Shown here piece after piece: positions 22,101 to 32,062 of a DNA stretch of 64,000 nt. The notes below the pieces were generated by a model. The model made no database searches. It was given only the letters and a program-made list of their open reading frames with translations, and was not told the origin of the DNA. The DNA comes from Actinomadura cremea (GTDB lineage: Bacteria > Actinomycetota > Actinomycetes > Streptosporangiales > Streptosporangiaceae): contig NZ_BMRF01000031.1 of the NCBI RefSeq assembly GCF_014648495.1, positions 1 to 64,000 on the forward strand, written 5' to 3'. Positions within the stretch are counted from its first letter, which is position 1; every line of letters begins with the position of its first letter. The position numbers were made by a program, and so were the translations under genes.

Positions 22101-23621
22101 GTGAAGACCGATGTCGAGGAGCTGACCCCCACCCGGGTCAAGCTCACCGTCGAGGTTCCGTTCGACGAGCTCAAGCCGAACCTCGACAAGGCCTACAAGG
22201 AGATCTCGCAGCAGGTAGCGATCAAGGGCTTCCGGCGCGGCAAGGTCCCCGCCCCGCTGATCGACAAGTACGTCGGCCGGGGTGCCGTCCTGCAGGAGGC
22301 GGTCAACGACGCGCTGCCCGGCCTGTACGGCAAGGCCGTCGAGGAGACCGAGATCTTCGTGCTCGGCCAGCCGGACGTCGAGGTGACCGAGCTCGACGAC
22401 GGCAACCAGTTCGCGTTCACCGCCGAGGTGGACATCCGGCCGAAGTTCGAGGTGCCCGACTACGACGGCCTCGAGGTCGTCGTGGACGACGCCGAGGTCA
22501 CCGACGCGCAGATCGACGAGACGATCGACAACCTGCGCGAGCGGTTCGCCTCCCTCACCACCGCCGAGCGGCCGATCGAGGACGGCGACTTCGCCACCAT
22601 CGACCTCGTCGCCAAGATCGACGGCGAGGAGATCGCGGACGCCTCCACCAGCGGCTACTCCTACGAGGTCGGCAGCAACTCGGCCGTCGAGGGGCTCGAC
22701 GAGGCGCTCGCCGGGCTGTCGGCCGGCGAGGAGAAGACCTTCACCAGCACCCTGGCCGGCGGCGAGCACGCCGGCGAGGAGGCGGAGATCACCGCCACCG
22801 TGCAGAGCGTCAAGGTCAAGAACCTGCCCGAGCTCGACGAGGAGTTCGCCCAGCTCGCGAGCGAGTTCGACACCATCGAGGAGCTGCGCGAGGACGTGCG
22901 CGGGCGGCTCGAGCGGCAGGTGCGGATGCAGCAGCTGTCCGAGGCGCGCGACAAGGCCCTCGAGGCGCTGCTGGAGAAGATCGACATCCCGCTGCCGGAC
23001 GCCGTGGTGGACGAGGAGATCGGCCGCCGCAACCAGCAGCTCGAGCAGCAGCTGCAGATGGCGGGCATGTCCAAGGAGGACTACCTCGCCGACCAGGAGA
23101 AGTCGGAGGAGGAGTTCGACACCGACGTCGCCGACGCCGCCCGGCTCGCCGTCAAGGGCGGCTTCGTCCTCGACCAGCTCGCCGTCCAGGAGGAGCTGAA
23201 CGTCGAGAACGAGGAGCTCAGCGAGTACGTCGTCTCGCAGGCCATGCAGATGGGCGTGCAGCCGCAGCAGCTCGCCCAGTACCTCACCGAGAACAACCAG
23301 CTCCCGGCGATCGTCTCGGAGGTGCTGCGCAGCAAGGCGCTGAACCTCGTGGTCGAGCACGTCAGCGTCAAGGACGAGTCCGGCAACGAGATCGACGTCG
23401 ACGCCGTGCAGCGCGAGCTGAACGGCGAGACGGGCGAGACCGTCCAGGCCGACGAGGACGCCGACGAGGACGCCGACGAGACCGGCGACGAGACGTCCGA
23501 GACGTCCGAGGCCGCCGCCGCGGACACGGCGGAGGACGCCGCGGAGGAGCCCGAGGCGCCGGAGACGGCCGAGGACGCCGCCGCGGACAAGCAGGACGCC
23601 GCGGACAAGAAGGACGCCTGA
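22101..23621 (+). CDS. tig: Trigger factor
   Basis: This 506-residue ribosome-associated chaperone and peptidyl-prolyl isomerase meets nascent chains at the exit tunnel. GTG 22101 ([23 protein letters not shown]) has AAGGAG ten bases upstream. The ribosome-docking signature is visible as [19 protein letters not shown] (residues about 40-60). The FKBP-like domain is at about 150-240 ([21 protein letters not shown]) and the C-terminal helical domain at about 245-430. An acidic, repeat-like tail follows ([20 protein letters not shown], then D/A/K), about 60 residues, common in actinomycete homologues. It is followed by a strong terminator and then the clp genes. Confidence 0.96.
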   Translation: MKTDVEELTPTRVKLTVEVPFDELKPNLDKAYKEISQQVAIKGFRRGKVPAPLIDKYVGRGAVLQEAVNDALPGLYGKAVEETEIFVLGQPDVEVTELDDGNQFAFTAEVDIRPKFEVPDYDGLEVVVDDAEVTDAQIDETIDNLRERFASLTTAERPIEDGDFATIDLVAKIDGEEIADASTSGYSYEVGSNSAVEGLDEALAGLSAGEEKTFTSTLAGGEHAGEEAEITATVQSVKVKNLPELDEEFAQLASEFDTIEELREDVRGRLERQVRMQQLSEARDKALEALLEKIDIPLPDAVVDEEIGRRNQQLEQQLQMAGMSKEDYLADQEKSEEEFDTDVADAARLAVKGGFVLDQLAVQEELNVENEELSEYVVSQAMQMGVQPQQLAQYLTENNQLPAIVSEVLRSKALNLVVEHVSVKDESGNEIDVDAVQRELNGETGETVQADEDADEDADETGDETSETSEAAAADTAEDAAEEPEAPETAEDAAADKQDAADKKDA

Positions 23622-23700
23622 GGCGCTCTCCGGGCCGCTCGTGCGCCGCGCGACCCCTCCGGTCCCGACACCGGGGGACGCCGCGGCACCTGAGGCGCAG

Positions 23701-23737
23701 GCACGCCCCGTACCCGAAACCCGGGTACGGGGCGTGC
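23701..23737 (+). terminator. Terminator after tig
   Basis: A 15-base-pair perfect stem, GCACGCCCCGTACCC (23701-23715) with its complement at 23723-23737 and loop GAAACCC, lies 80 bases after the tig stop. Confidence 0.75.
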
Positions 23738-23776
23738 TGCATTCCGGTAGATCGCCGCATACCCGGCGCCGACCGG

Positions 23777-23790
23777 GTACGCCCCTGGCG
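23777..23790 (+). promoter_or_regulatory. Candidate ClgR operator upstream of clpP1
   Basis: GTACGCCCCTGGCG fits the ClgR consensus GTTCGC-Y-N4-GCG, as I recall it from Streptomyces, with one mismatch, and lies about 90 bases before the clpP1 start. ClgR activates clpP1clpP2 in actinobacteria. The consensus is from memory and should be checked. Confidence 0.45.
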
Positions 23791-23878
23791 AAAAGGCGGG
23801 CCCCCGGGCTTAAGGGGGCCGCTGAGCGCGTTAATGTCCAATCATCCGAACCGATTTAAAGGACCGGAGGAACACCCG

Positions 23879-24517
23879 GTGAGCATGCCTCCGACTTTCG
23901 ACGAGTCGTCGCGGATCCAGGCGCGGGTCGCCGAGGCGCCCCTGCTGCCCCTGGGCGACCAGCTCTTCCAGCGGCTGCTGCGCGAGCGCATCGTCTTCCT
24001 CGGCCAGCAGGTCGACGACGACATCGCCAACCGCATCTGCGCCGAACTGCTGCTGCTGTCGGCCGAGGACGGCCGGCGCGACATCACGCTCTACATCAAC
24101 TCGCCAGGTGGCTCCGTCACCGCCGGCATGGCGATCTACGACATCATGAAGTACGTCCCGAACGACATCGTCACGGTCGGCATGGGCCTGGCCGCGTCGA
24201 TGGGCCAGTTCCTGCTGTGCGCCGGTACGCAGGGCAAGCGCTACGCGCTGCCGCACGCGCGGATCATGATGCACCAGCCGTCCGGCGGCATCGGCGGCAC
24301 GGCCTCGGACATCAAGATCCAGGCCGAGCAGATGCTGTACGTCAAGAAGACGCTCGCCGAGAAGATCGCCGAGCACACCGGCCAGCCGCTCGACCAGATC
24401 GAGCGCGACTCCGACCGCGACCGCTGGTTCACCGCCGACGAGGCCAAGGACTACGGGTTCGTCGACCACGTGGTGCTCAGCGCCACCCAGGTGCCCTCCG
24501 AGGGCACGGTCTCCTGA
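23879..24517 (+). CDS. clpP1: ATP-dependent Clp protease proteolytic subunit 1
   Basis: The product is 212 residues from GTG 23879, chosen because GGAGG lies at 23866-23870 with an 8-base spacer. The serine-protease triad is Ser107 (GLAASMGQ), His132 (MMHQPSGG) and Asp177 (IERDSDRD). The [16 protein letters not shown] segment forms the handle-binding strand. It forms the mixed ClpP1P2 double ring with the next gene product and degrades unfolded or tagged proteins delivered by ClpX or ClpC. The next gene follows after 29 bases. Confidence 0.96.
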   Translation: MSMPPTFDESSRIQARVAEAPLLPLGDQLFQRLLRERIVFLGQQVDDDIANRICAELLLLSAEDGRRDITLYINSPGGSVTAGMAIYDIMKYVPNDIVTVGMGLAASMGQFLLCAGTQGKRYALPHARIMMHQPSGGIGGTASDIKIQAEQMLYVKKTLAEKIAEHTGQPLDQIERDSDRDRWFTADEAKDYGFVDHVVLSATQVPSEGTVS

Positions 24518-24546
24518 CGACCCCACTCACGATTCGGAGGCATACA

Positions 24547-25242
24547 GTGAGCGATCTGACGCGACCCGGCATCAGCGACCTCGTCCGTCCGGGCGTCCAG
24601 GCGGGCGGGTCCCCCCTGCCGGTGGACAACCGCTACATCATTCCGTCCTTCGTGGAGCGGACCACGTACGGGGTCAAGGAGATGAACCCGTACAACAAGC
24701 TCTTCGAGGAGCGCATCATCTTCCTCGGGGTGCAGATCGACGACGCGTCCGCCAACGACGTGATGGCCCAGCTGATCACGCTGGAGTCGATCGACCCGGA
24801 CCGCGACATCAGCATCTACATCAACTCGCCCGGCGGCTCGTTCACCGCCATGACGGCGATCTACGACACGATGCAGTTCGTCAAGCCCGACATCCAGACG
24901 GTCTGCATCGGCCAGGCGGCCTCGGCCGCGGCCGTCCTGCTCGGCGCCGGCACGCCCGGCAAGCGCGCGGCGCTGCCCAACTCGCGGATCCTGATCCACC
25001 AGCCCGCGACCGAGGGCACCTACGGCCAGTCCAGCGACATCGAGATCCAGGCCCGCGAGATCATGCGGATCCGGGAGCTGCTCGAGACGATCCTGGCCGA
25101 GCACAGCGGCAAGAGCGTGGACGAGGTCCGTCACGACATCGAGCGCGACAAGATCCTCACCGCCGCCGAGGCCAAGGAATACGGCCTCATCGACGACGTC
25201 TTCGCGAGCAGGAAGCGCAAAGCCGAGGTAGTGTCGTCCTGA
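24547..25242 (+). CDS. clpP2: ATP-dependent Clp protease proteolytic subunit 2
   Basis: The product is 231 residues from GTG 24547, with GGAGG six bases upstream. The triad is Ser126 ([14 protein letters not shown]), His151 ([10 protein letters not shown]) and Asp201 ([12 protein letters not shown]). An N-terminal propeptide-like extension of about 40 residues ([15 protein letters not shown]) precedes the core and is typical of actinobacterial ClpP2, which is processed on assembly with ClpP1. The two ClpP genes form one operon, and clpX follows after 173 bases. Confidence 0.96.
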   Translation: MSDLTRPGISDLVRPGVQAGGSPLPVDNRYIIPSFVERTTYGVKEMNPYNKLFEERIIFLGVQIDDASANDVMAQLITLESIDPDRDISIYINSPGGSFTAMTAIYDTMQFVKPDIQTVCIGQAASAAAVLLGAGTPGKRAALPNSRILIHQPATEGTYGQSSDIEIQAREIMRIRELLETILAEHSGKSVDEVRHDIERDKILTAAEAKEYGLIDDVFASRKRKAEVVSS

Positions 25243-25415
25243 GACGACACGAGGACGAGGGAGTCCCCCAGCCCGGTCGTCACACTTCCGGGCGAGGGGC
25301 TTTCCAAGCCCGTCGGAGGCGGTAACGTCGAAGCCAACGTCGAGAGCCTTCGGGACGCAACCGAGCCGCACCGCATCTGATCCAGAGAGCGGCCCCACGA
25401 AAAGGAGACAGTTGG

Positions 25416-26690
25416 GTGGCACGCATCGGCGACGGCGGCGACCTGCTCAAGTGCTCGTTCTGCGGAAAGAGCCAGAAACAGGTCAAGAAGCTCATCGCGG
25501 GTCCGGGCGTGTACATCTGCGACGAGTGCATCGATCTCTGTAACGAGATCATCGAGGAGGAGCTCACCGAGACCTCCGACCTCAAGTGGGACAATCTGCC
25601 CAAGCCGCGGGAGATCTACGAGTTCCTCGACTCCTACGTCATCGGGCAGGAGACGGCGAAGAAGGCCATGGCGGTCGCCGTCTACAACCACTACAAGCGG
25701 ATCCAGTCCGGTGACGGCGGCCGGGACGACGCGGTCGAGCTGGGCAAGTCGAACATCCTGCTGCTCGGGCCGACCGGATCCGGCAAGACGCTGCTCGCGC
25801 AGACGCTCGCCAGACTTCTCAACGTTCCGTTCGCGATCGCGGACGCGACGGCCCTGACGGAGGCCGGTTATGTCGGCGAGGATGTCGAGAACATCCTCCT
25901 CAAACTGATCCAGGCGGCCGACTACGACGTCAAGAAGGCCGAGACCGGGATCATCTACATCGACGAGGTCGACAAGGTCGCCCGCAAGAGCGAGAACCCG
26001 TCGATCACGCGGGACGTCTCCGGTGAGGGCGTCCAGCAGGCCCTGCTGAAGATCCTGGAGGGCACCACCGCGAGCGTCCCGCCGCAGGGCGGCCGCAAGC
26101 ACCCCCACCAGGAGTTCATCCAGATCGACACCACGAACGTGCTGTTCATCTGCGGCGGCGCGTTCGCCGGGCTCGAGAAGATCGTCGAGTCCCGGGTCGG
26201 CAAGCAGGGGATGGGCTTCGGCGCCCAGATCCGGTCCAAGGCCGACTTCGAGGAGTCGTCGGCCGTGCTCGGCGACGTGATGCCCGAGGACCTGCTGAAG
26301 TTCGGGATGATCCCCGAGTTCGTCGGCCGGCTCCCGATCATCACCAACGTCCACAACCTGGACCGCGAAGCGCTGATCAACATCCTCACCGAGCCGAAGA
26401 ACGCCCTGGTGCGCCAGTACCACCGGCTGTTCGAGCTCGACGGCGTCGACCTCGAGTTCACCGGCGACGCGCTGGAGGCCATCGCCGACCAGGCGATCCT
26501 GCGCGGCACCGGCGCCCGCGGCCTGCGGGCGATCATGGAAGAGGTGCTGATGTCGGTGATGTACGAGGTCCCCAGCCGCGAGGACGTCGAACGCGTCGTG
26601 ATCACCTCCGAGGCCGTGCTGGAGCACGTCAACCCGACCCTGGTGCCCCGCGAGCGCAAGAAGCGGGAGCCCCGCGAGAAGTCGGCGTAG
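25416..26690 (+). CDS. clpX: Clp protease ATP-binding subunit ClpX
   Basis: This 424-residue AAA+ unfoldase recognises substrates and feeds them to ClpP. The N-terminal zinc-binding dimer domain has Cys13, Cys16, Cys35 and Cys38 (CSFCGKSQ and CDECIDLC). Walker A GPTGSGKT is near residue 117, Walker B is IIYIDEVDK, and the ClpP-docking IGF-type loop region follows (QGMGFGAQ). The GTG start has AAGGAG about ten bases upstream. A strong terminator follows the stop. Confidence 0.97.
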   Translation: MARIGDGGDLLKCSFCGKSQKQVKKLIAGPGVYICDECIDLCNEIIEEELTETSDLKWDNLPKPREIYEFLDSYVIGQETAKKAMAVAVYNHYKRIQSGDGGRDDAVELGKSNILLLGPTGSGKTLLAQTLARLLNVPFAIADATALTEAGYVGEDVENILLKLIQAADYDVKKAETGIIYIDEVDKVARKSENPSITRDVSGEGVQQALLKILEGTTASVPPQGGRKHPHQEFIQIDTTNVLFICGGAFAGLEKIVESRVGKQGMGFGAQIRSKADFEESSAVLGDVMPEDLLKFGMIPEFVGRLPIITNVHNLDREALINILTEPKNALVRQYHRLFELDGVDLEFTGDALEAIADQAILRGTGARGLRAIMEEVLMSVMYEVPSREDVERVVITSEAVLEHVNPTLVPRERKKREPREKSA

Positions 26691-26697
26691 GCACGAA

Positions 26698-26735
26698 CGG
26701 CGACGCCCCCGGACCCGCGTCCGGGGGCGTCGCCG
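26698..26735. terminator. Terminator after clpX
   Basis: A perfect 17-base-pair stem, CGGCGACGCCCCCGGAC (26698-26714) with its complement (26719-26735) and loop CCGC, lies between clpX and a convergent regulator gene. It probably serves both. Confidence 0.8.
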
Positions 26736-26739
26736 TGTC

Positions 26740-27399
26740 TCAGCGCCGTCCGGACTCGCCGAGGCCCGCCTCCCGCGCCAGGACGATCGCCTGCGCGCGG
26801 TCCGCGACGTGCAGCTTCATGAAGATGTTCGACACGTGGTTGCGGACCGTCTTCGGGCTGAGGAACAGCGTCCCGGCGATGTCGGTGTTGCTGCGGCCCT
26901 GCGCGATCAGCGCCAGTACCTCCCGTTCCCGGTCGGTCAGCTCCGGGAACGCCGCCCGCCGCGGGTCCGGCATGTCGGTGAAGAACATCAGCACCCGCCG
27001 CGCGATCTCCGGCCCGTAGATCGCCTCCCCGGCCGCGACCGCCCGCACCGCCCGCGCGATCTCCTCGGCGCCCGACTCCTTCAGCAGGTACCCGCGGGCG
27101 CCCGCGCGCATCGCCGCGAACACCGAGTCGTCGTCGCGGAACATCGTCAGCACCAGCACCCCGATGCGCGGGTTCGTCCGGGTGATCGTCCTGGTCGCCT
27201 CGATGCCGTTGCCGCCGGGCATGTGCAGGTCCATCACCACGACGTCCGGCTGCAGCTCGGCCGCGATCCGCACCGCGTCAGGCCCGTTCTCGGCCTCACC
27301 GACGACCTCCACCCCGAGCGCCTGCAGCAGCCCCTTGAGGCCCTGCCGGAACACCGGATGGTCGTCGGTGATGAGGACCCGGATCGTCTCCCCGCTCAT
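26740..27399 (-). CDS. NarL/LuxR-family response regulator
   Basis: The product has 219 residues. Phosphoacceptor Asp57 lies in VVVMDLHMPGGNGIEA, with an acidic pair in ITDDHPVFRQGL and the conserved Lys in YLLKESG. The LuxR helix-turn-helix reads LTDREREVLALIAQGRSNTDIAGTLFLSPKTVRNHVSNIFMKL. It lies 23 bases after the histidine kinase gene on the same strand, forming a two-component pair. Target genes are unknown. It sits between clpX and valS, which is not part of the conserved order, so it is an insertion. Confidence 0.92.
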   Translation of the reverse strand: MSGETIRVLITDDHPVFRQGLKGLLQALGVEVVGEAENGPDAVRIAAELQPDVVVMDLHMPGGNGIEATRTITRTNPRIGVLVLTMFRDDDSVFAAMRAGARGYLLKESGAEEIARAVRAVAAGEAIYGPEIARRVLMFFTDMPDPRRAAFPELTDREREVLALIAQGRSNTDIAGTLFLSPKTVRNHVSNIFMKLHVADRAQAIVLAREAGLGESGRR

Positions 27400-27422
27400 G
27401 GCCTCGCCTCCGCTCGGCGGGG

Positions 27423-28202
27423 TCACGCCCGCCCGCCACTGGACGGCCGATGGTATCCGGCGCCCAGCGGGAGGCGGGCCGCGACGACGGTGCCGCCGCC
27501 GGGCCGGGACGTGATCGTGCACCCGCCCCCGACCTCGGCCGCACGCTCGCGCATGTCGTCCAGCCCGCGCCCGGCGGCCCGCCGCCCGCCCCCGTTCGCC
27601 GCCGCGGGCAGGCCGGGGCCGGTGTCGGCCACCGTCACGTGCAGGTCCGCGTCCCGGCGGATCAGGACGACGGCGGTGCTGTCGGGGGCGTGCAGCCGGA
27701 CGTTCGCCAGCGCCTCCCGGACGATCCGGTACGCCGCGACCTCCACCGCCGCGGGCAGCTCCCCGGGCGGGCCGTCGCAGCGGACCTCGACCCGCTTGCA
27801 GCAGCCCGCGGCGAACGACTCGATCGCCGCGACCAGGCCGAGGTCGTCCAGCGCGGGCGGGCGCAGCCCGTGGGCGAGCTCCCGGACCTGCCCGACCGTG
27901 CAGGCCAGCCGGTCCCGGACGTCGGCGAGCAGCGGATCCGTGCGCTCCGGCTCGCACGCGAGCGTGATGCGGGCGGCGTCCAGCGACATCGCCAGGCTCG
28001 CCAGCGTCGGGCCCAGCCCGTCGTGCAGGTCGTACCGCAGCCGCCGCCGCTCCTCCTCGTGTCCGGCCAGGATCCGCTCCCGGGAGCGCTGCAGGTCCGC
28101 GGCGATGCGGTGGAGGTGCGGGATGGTCGCGGCGTGCGCCGTCACGGCCCCCGCGGCGAACGCGCCGGCCAGCACGGCGGCCCGTGCCAGTACCGCTCGC
28201 AT
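27423..28202 (-). CDS. Sensor histidine kinase (HisKA_3), single-helix
   Basis: This 259-residue kinase has only one N-terminal hydrophobic segment (VLARAAVLAGAFAAGAVTAHAA) and no separate sensor domain. The phosphoacceptor is His60 in EERRRLRYDLHDGLGPTLASL. The ATPase domain shows REALANVRLHAP (N box), VADTGPGLP (G1) and GRGLDDMRERAAEVGGGCTI (G2). A kinase this short probably senses at the membrane or through a partner protein. It lies upstream of its response regulator on the same strand. Confidence 0.9.
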   Translation of the reverse strand: MRAVLARAAVLAGAFAAGAVTAHAATIPHLHRIAADLQRSRERILAGHEEERRRLRYDLHDGLGPTLASLAMSLDAARITLACEPERTDPLLADVRDRLACTVGQVRELAHGLRPPALDDLGLVAAIESFAAGCCKRVEVRCDGPPGELPAAVEVAAYRIVREALANVRLHAPDSTAVVLIRRDADLHVTVADTGPGLPAAANGGGRRAAGRGLDDMRERAAEVGGGCTITSRPGGGTVVAARLPLGAGYHRPSSGGRA

Positions 28203-28326
28203 CCCGAACCTCTCCCTCCGGCGCCCGCGGACACGGGCACCGCCCTCCAGGGTGACCCGGACGACGACCCGGTGTCAGGTGACCGGTGTCCCGACCCGGG
28301 CGGGAAAGCCCTTTCCGGGGCGCGGA

Positions 28327-29166
28327 TCAGCTCTCGACGTCCGCGCGGATGTCGCGCATGACCCGCTGCAGGCCCGTCACCTCGTACTCCGGCGGCTCGT
28401 CGCGCTGCTGCTCGGGCTCGGTGACGATCGGTATCACCAGCGCGAACGTCGTCCTGCCGGCCCAGCCGCAGATCGAGGTGTGCGCGTAGGCCGTCGCCCG
28501 CTCCGCCGACGCGGTCAGGCGCCCGCACAGCCCCGTGCCGTCGCCGCCCGGATCGTCGATCTCCCAGATCCGGGAGGTGACGCGCGCGTCGTCCGTGCTC
28601 AACTCCCTACCCACCGCGTTGCTGAGTGCGCTGACGAGGTTGTCGCCGTCGTAGCCGCCAGTGAACCCGACGACCAGGAAGGCGAGGTCCCCGTCCCGGT
28701 ACAGGCCCTGGCGCCAGTCGTAGTCGGTGGCGTCGGTGGCCCCGAGCACCACCCGTCGCATGTCGGGGATCAGCTCCGTGTACAGCCGTGCGGCCTCGGC
28801 GCTCTCGTCGAGGGTCATCCCGCCGGCTCTGTCCGGGATGGTCAGTTCATGGGCGGTGCTCGTGTAGTAGACGGCGTACCCGCCGACGCCGAGCACGAGC
28901 AGCAGCGCGAACCCGCCGGCCAGGAGACCGATCAGCAGGCCCTTGCCCCGCTCCCGGCGCGGCGGGACGGGCGGCGGCATCGGCCCGCCCGGCATCCCGG
29001 GCCCGCCGGGGAACGCGGGCGGGCCGTACGCCCCGGGCGCACCGTGCGGAATGTGCGGGCCGTGGGGCCCCGGCGGGCCGTGGGGACCGGACGAACCGGG
29101 CGGGGCGTGGGGGTCGTGCGGTCCCGGGTTCGGGTCGGGGGGCGGGGGCGGGTTCCAGCCGCTCAT
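28327..29166 (-). CDS. Membrane-anchored protein with proline-rich N-terminus
   Basis: This 279-residue protein starts at ATG 29166, with AGGAGACCC just upstream. The first 75 residues are Pro/Gly/His-rich and cytoplasmic, followed by a basic RRERGKG stop-transfer edge, one membrane helix ([23 protein letters not shown]) and a secreted domain of about 180 residues with a Cys pair (GLCG, SICGW) and the end DIRADVES. The function is unknown. The product of the gene on the other side of valS has the same layout and a similar final motif, so the two look like distant paralogues. Confidence 0.78.
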   Translation of the reverse strand: MSGWNPPPPPDPNPGPHDPHAPPGSSGPHGPPGPHGPHIPHGAPGAYGPPAFPGGPGMPGGPMPPPVPPRRERGKGLLIGLLAGGFALLLVLGVGGYAVYYTSTAHELTIPDRAGGMTLDESAEAARLYTELIPDMRRVVLGATDATDYDWRQGLYRDGDLAFLVVGFTGGYDGDNLVSALSNAVGRELSTDDARVTSRIWEIDDPGGDGTGLCGRLTASAERATAYAHTSICGWAGRTTFALVIPIVTEPEQQRDEPPEYEVTGLQRVMRDIRADVES

Positions 29167-29270
29167 GGGTCTCCTCGTTCTGGGGGCGGAACGGGGCGGG
29201 CTGGGAGCGCGCCCACGGTCATTACATGGACGCACGGGCGGTCGTGGGCGTTCTACCTTTCTCGTCCCCG

Positions 29271-29276
29271 TAGAAT
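29271..29276 (+). promoter_or_regulatory. -10 box for a probably leaderless valS transcript
   Basis: TAGAAT ends eight bases before the valS GTG (29285), so transcription should begin at or within a base or two of the start codon. No Shine-Dalgarno is present, which agrees with a leaderless mRNA. The -35 region is weak. Confidence 0.5.
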
Positions 29277-29284
29277 CGTCAGCC

Positions 29285-31906
29285 GTGACACAGCCCAGCA
29301 CTGAGCGCGGCCAGGGGGCCGCAGCGGACGTCGACCTGCCCACCCAGTACCGACCGGCGGACGTCGAGGGCAGGTTGTACGAGCGCTGGGTATCGGCGGG
29401 CCTCTTCGACGCCGATCCGGCCCGCGACCCGTCCCGCCCCGCCTACTCGATCGTCATCCCGCCGCCGAACGTCACCGGCTCCCTGCACATGGGGCACGCC
29501 CTGGACCACTCGATCCAGGACACGCTCGTCCGGCGCCGCCGGATGCAGGGACACGAGGCCGTGTGGGTTCCGGGCATGGACCACGCGGGAATCGCCACCC
29601 AGAACGTCGTGGAGCGGGAGCTGGCCAAGGAGGGCCTGTCCCGGCACGACCTCGGCCGCGAGAAGTTCGTCGAGCGGGTCTGGCAGTGGAAGGCCGAGTC
29701 CGGCGGCCGGATCCTCGGGCAGATGCGGCGGCTCGGCGACGGCGTGGACTGGTCCCGCGAGGCGTTCACGATGGACGAGCCGCGCGCCCGCGCCGTCCGG
29801 ACGATCTTCAAGCGGCTGTTCGACGACGGCCTGATCTACCGCGCCGAGCGCATCATCAACTGGTGCCCGCGCTGCCTCACGGCCCTGTCGGACATCGAGG
29901 TCGAGCACGCCGACCGCGAGGGCGAGCTCGTGTCGATGCGCTACGGGTCGGGCGAGGACGCGATCGTCGTCGCCACCACGCGGGCCGAGACGATGCTCGG
30001 CGACACGGCCGTGGCCGTCCACCCGGACGACGAGCGGTACAGGCACCTGGTCGGGCGGGAGGTCGAGCTGCCGCTGACCGGCCGCCGTATCCCGGTCGTC
30101 GCCGACGAGCACGTCGACCCCGAGTTCGGCACCGGCGCGGTCAAGGTGACCCCGGCGCACGACCCCAACGACTTCGAGATCGGGCGCCGGCACTCGCTGC
30201 CGTCCCTGACCGTCCTGGACGAGCGCGGCATCGTGACGGCGCCCGGCCCGTTCGAGGGCCTCGACCGGTTCGAGGCGCGGCCCGCCGTCGTCGCGGCGCT
30301 GCGCGAACAGGGCCGGATCGTCAAGGAGGTCCGTCCGTACGAGCACTCGGTCGGGCACTGCCAGCGGTGCGCCACGGTCGTCGAGCCGCGCGTGTCGCTG
30401 CAGTGGTTCGTCAAGGTGGAGCCGCTCGCGAAGGCGGCGGGCGACGCCGTCCGGGACGGCCGCGTCGCGATCCACCCGCCGGAGATGGCGGCCCGCTACT
30501 TCGAGTGGGTCGACAACATGCACGACTGGTGCATCAGCCGCCAGCTGTGGTGGGGGCACCGCATCCCGGTCTGGTACGGGCCGGACGGCGAGACGATGTG
30601 TCCGGGCCCTGAGGAGGAGCCGCCCGCCGGGTGGACGCGGGACAGCGACGTCCTCGACACCTGGTTCTCCTCCGCGCTGTGGCCGTTCTCCACGCTCGGC
30701 TGGCCCGACGACACCCCGGACCTCAAGCGCTTCTACCCGACGTCCGTGCTGGTCACCGGGTACGACATCCTGTTCTTCTGGGTCGCCCGGATGATGATGT
30801 TCGGCCTGTACGCGATGGACGGCGTCGCGCCGTTCGGCACCATCGCCCTGCACGGCATGGTCCGCGACCAGTACGGCAAGAAGATGTCGAAGTCGTTCGG
30901 CAACGTCGTCGACCCGCTCGACTGGATCGACCGGTACGGCGCGGACGCGACCCGCTTCACGCTGCTGCGGGGCGCGAACCCGGGCGGGGACGTCCCGGTC
31001 GCCGAGCAGTGGGCGGAGGGCTCCCGCAACTTCTGCAACAAGCTGTGGAACGCCACCCGGTTCGCGATGATCAATGGCGCGCACGTCCGAGGCGACCTCC
31101 CGCCCGAGGTGACGACCGTCGACGCGTGGATCCTGTCGCGGCTGCACACGGTCATCGCGGAGGTGGACGCCCAGCTGGAGTCCTACGACTTCGCGAAGGC
31201 GTGCGAGACGCTGTACCACTTCGCGTGGGACGAGGTCTGCGACTGGTACGTCGAGCTCGCGAAGGTCCAGCTCGCGGACGACCGCGCCCCGGCGACGCGC
31301 CGCGTCCTCGGCGAGGTCCTGGACAGCCTGCTGCGGCTCCTGCACCCGGTGATCCCGTTCGTCACCGAAGAGCTCTGGACGTCCCTCACCGGCGGGGAGA
31401 CGATCGTGCGGGCGGCGTGGCCGTCCGCCGACCCGTCCCGTGGCGACGCGGACGCCGAGCGGCTCGTCGCGTCGCTGCAGCGGCTCGTCACCGAGGTGCG
31501 CCGGTTCCGCTCCGACCAGGGCCTCAAGGCCGGGCAGAAGGTCGCCGCGGAACTCGAGTGGAACGGGTCGCCGCTGGCCCCGCACGAGGAGGGCGTCCGC
31601 GCCCTGCTCCGCCTCACCGACCCGGGCGACGGCTTCTCCGCCACCGCGTCGCTGCCGGTCGAGGGCGTGACGGTCCGGCTCGACACCGCCGGGGCCATCG
31701 ACGTCGGCGCCGAGCGCAAGCGCCTGGAGAAGGACCTGGCCGCCGCCCGCAAGGAGGTCGACCAGGCCACCCGCAAGCTGGGCAACGAGGCGTTCATGGC
31801 GAAGGCGCCGGAGGCCGTCGTCACCAAGAACCGGGACCGGCTCGCGCAGGCCGAGGCCGACATCGCCCGGCTGGAGGCCCAGCTCACCGCCCTGCCCGCG
31901 GGCTGA
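29285..31906 (+). CDS. valS: Valine-tRNA ligase
   Basis: This 873-residue class I aminoacyl-tRNA synthetase joins valine to tRNA-Val. The HIGH-type motif is [14 protein letters not shown] near residue 68 and the KMSKS motif KKMSKSFGN near 535. An editing domain lies between (about 190-340, [20 protein letters not shown]), and the C-terminal coiled coil ([20 protein letters not shown]) is typical of ValRS. The GTG start lacks a ribosome-binding site. Genes on both sides encode similar single-helix membrane proteins. The folC group follows downstream as in most actinobacteria. Confidence 0.97.
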   Translation: MTQPSTERGQGAAADVDLPTQYRPADVEGRLYERWVSAGLFDADPARDPSRPAYSIVIPPPNVTGSLHMGHALDHSIQDTLVRRRRMQGHEAVWVPGMDHAGIATQNVVERELAKEGLSRHDLGREKFVERVWQWKAESGGRILGQMRRLGDGVDWSREAFTMDEPRARAVRTIFKRLFDDGLIYRAERIINWCPRCLTALSDIEVEHADREGELVSMRYGSGEDAIVVATTRAETMLGDTAVAVHPDDERYRHLVGREVELPLTGRRIPVVADEHVDPEFGTGAVKVTPAHDPNDFEIGRRHSLPSLTVLDERGIVTAPGPFEGLDRFEARPAVVAALREQGRIVKEVRPYEHSVGHCQRCATVVEPRVSLQWFVKVEPLAKAAGDAVRDGRVAIHPPEMAARYFEWVDNMHDWCISRQLWWGHRIPVWYGPDGETMCPGPEEEPPAGWTRDSDVLDTWFSSALWPFSTLGWPDDTPDLKRFYPTSVLVTGYDILFFWVARMMMFGLYAMDGVAPFGTIALHGMVRDQYGKKMSKSFGNVVDPLDWIDRYGADATRFTLLRGANPGGDVPVAEQWAEGSRNFCNKLWNATRFAMINGAHVRGDLPPEVTTVDAWILSRLHTVIAEVDAQLESYDFAKACETLYHFAWDEVCDWYVELAKVQLADDRAPATRRVLGEVLDSLLRLLHPVIPFVTEELWTSLTGGETIVRAAWPSADPSRGDADAERLVASLQRLVTEVRRFRSDQGLKAGQKVAAELEWNGSPLAPHEEGVRALLRLTDPGDGFSATASLPVEGVTVRLDTAGAIDVGAERKRLEKDLAAARKEVDQATRKLGNEAFMAKAPEAVVTKNRDRLAQAEADIARLEAQLTALPAG

Positions 31907-31934
31907 CCCGCGCCCGTCCGGCGCCCGCCGCCGC

Positions 31935-31960
31935 GCCGGCGTCCCGCCCGGGACGCCGGC
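31935..31960 (+). terminator. Terminator after valS
   Basis: An 11-base-pair stem, GCCGGCGTCCC (31935-31945) with GGGACGCCGGC (31950-31960) and loop GCCC, lies 29 bases after the valS stop. Confidence 0.65.
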
Positions 31961-32062
31961 CGGGCGGCCCGTCGGGCGTTCACCGTGCCACGCCGCCCGC
32001 GGGGAGTTACGATCCCCATGATCGCGGGCATTCCGGTCGCCTCGAGAACCCCCGGGAGTGCA

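Noticed and set aside
32018-32020. ATG 32018 as the start of the membrane protein after valS.
   Set aside because: It has no ribosome-binding site and lies only four bases after the TACGAT box; ATG 32063 with GGGAG is preferred, though not certain.
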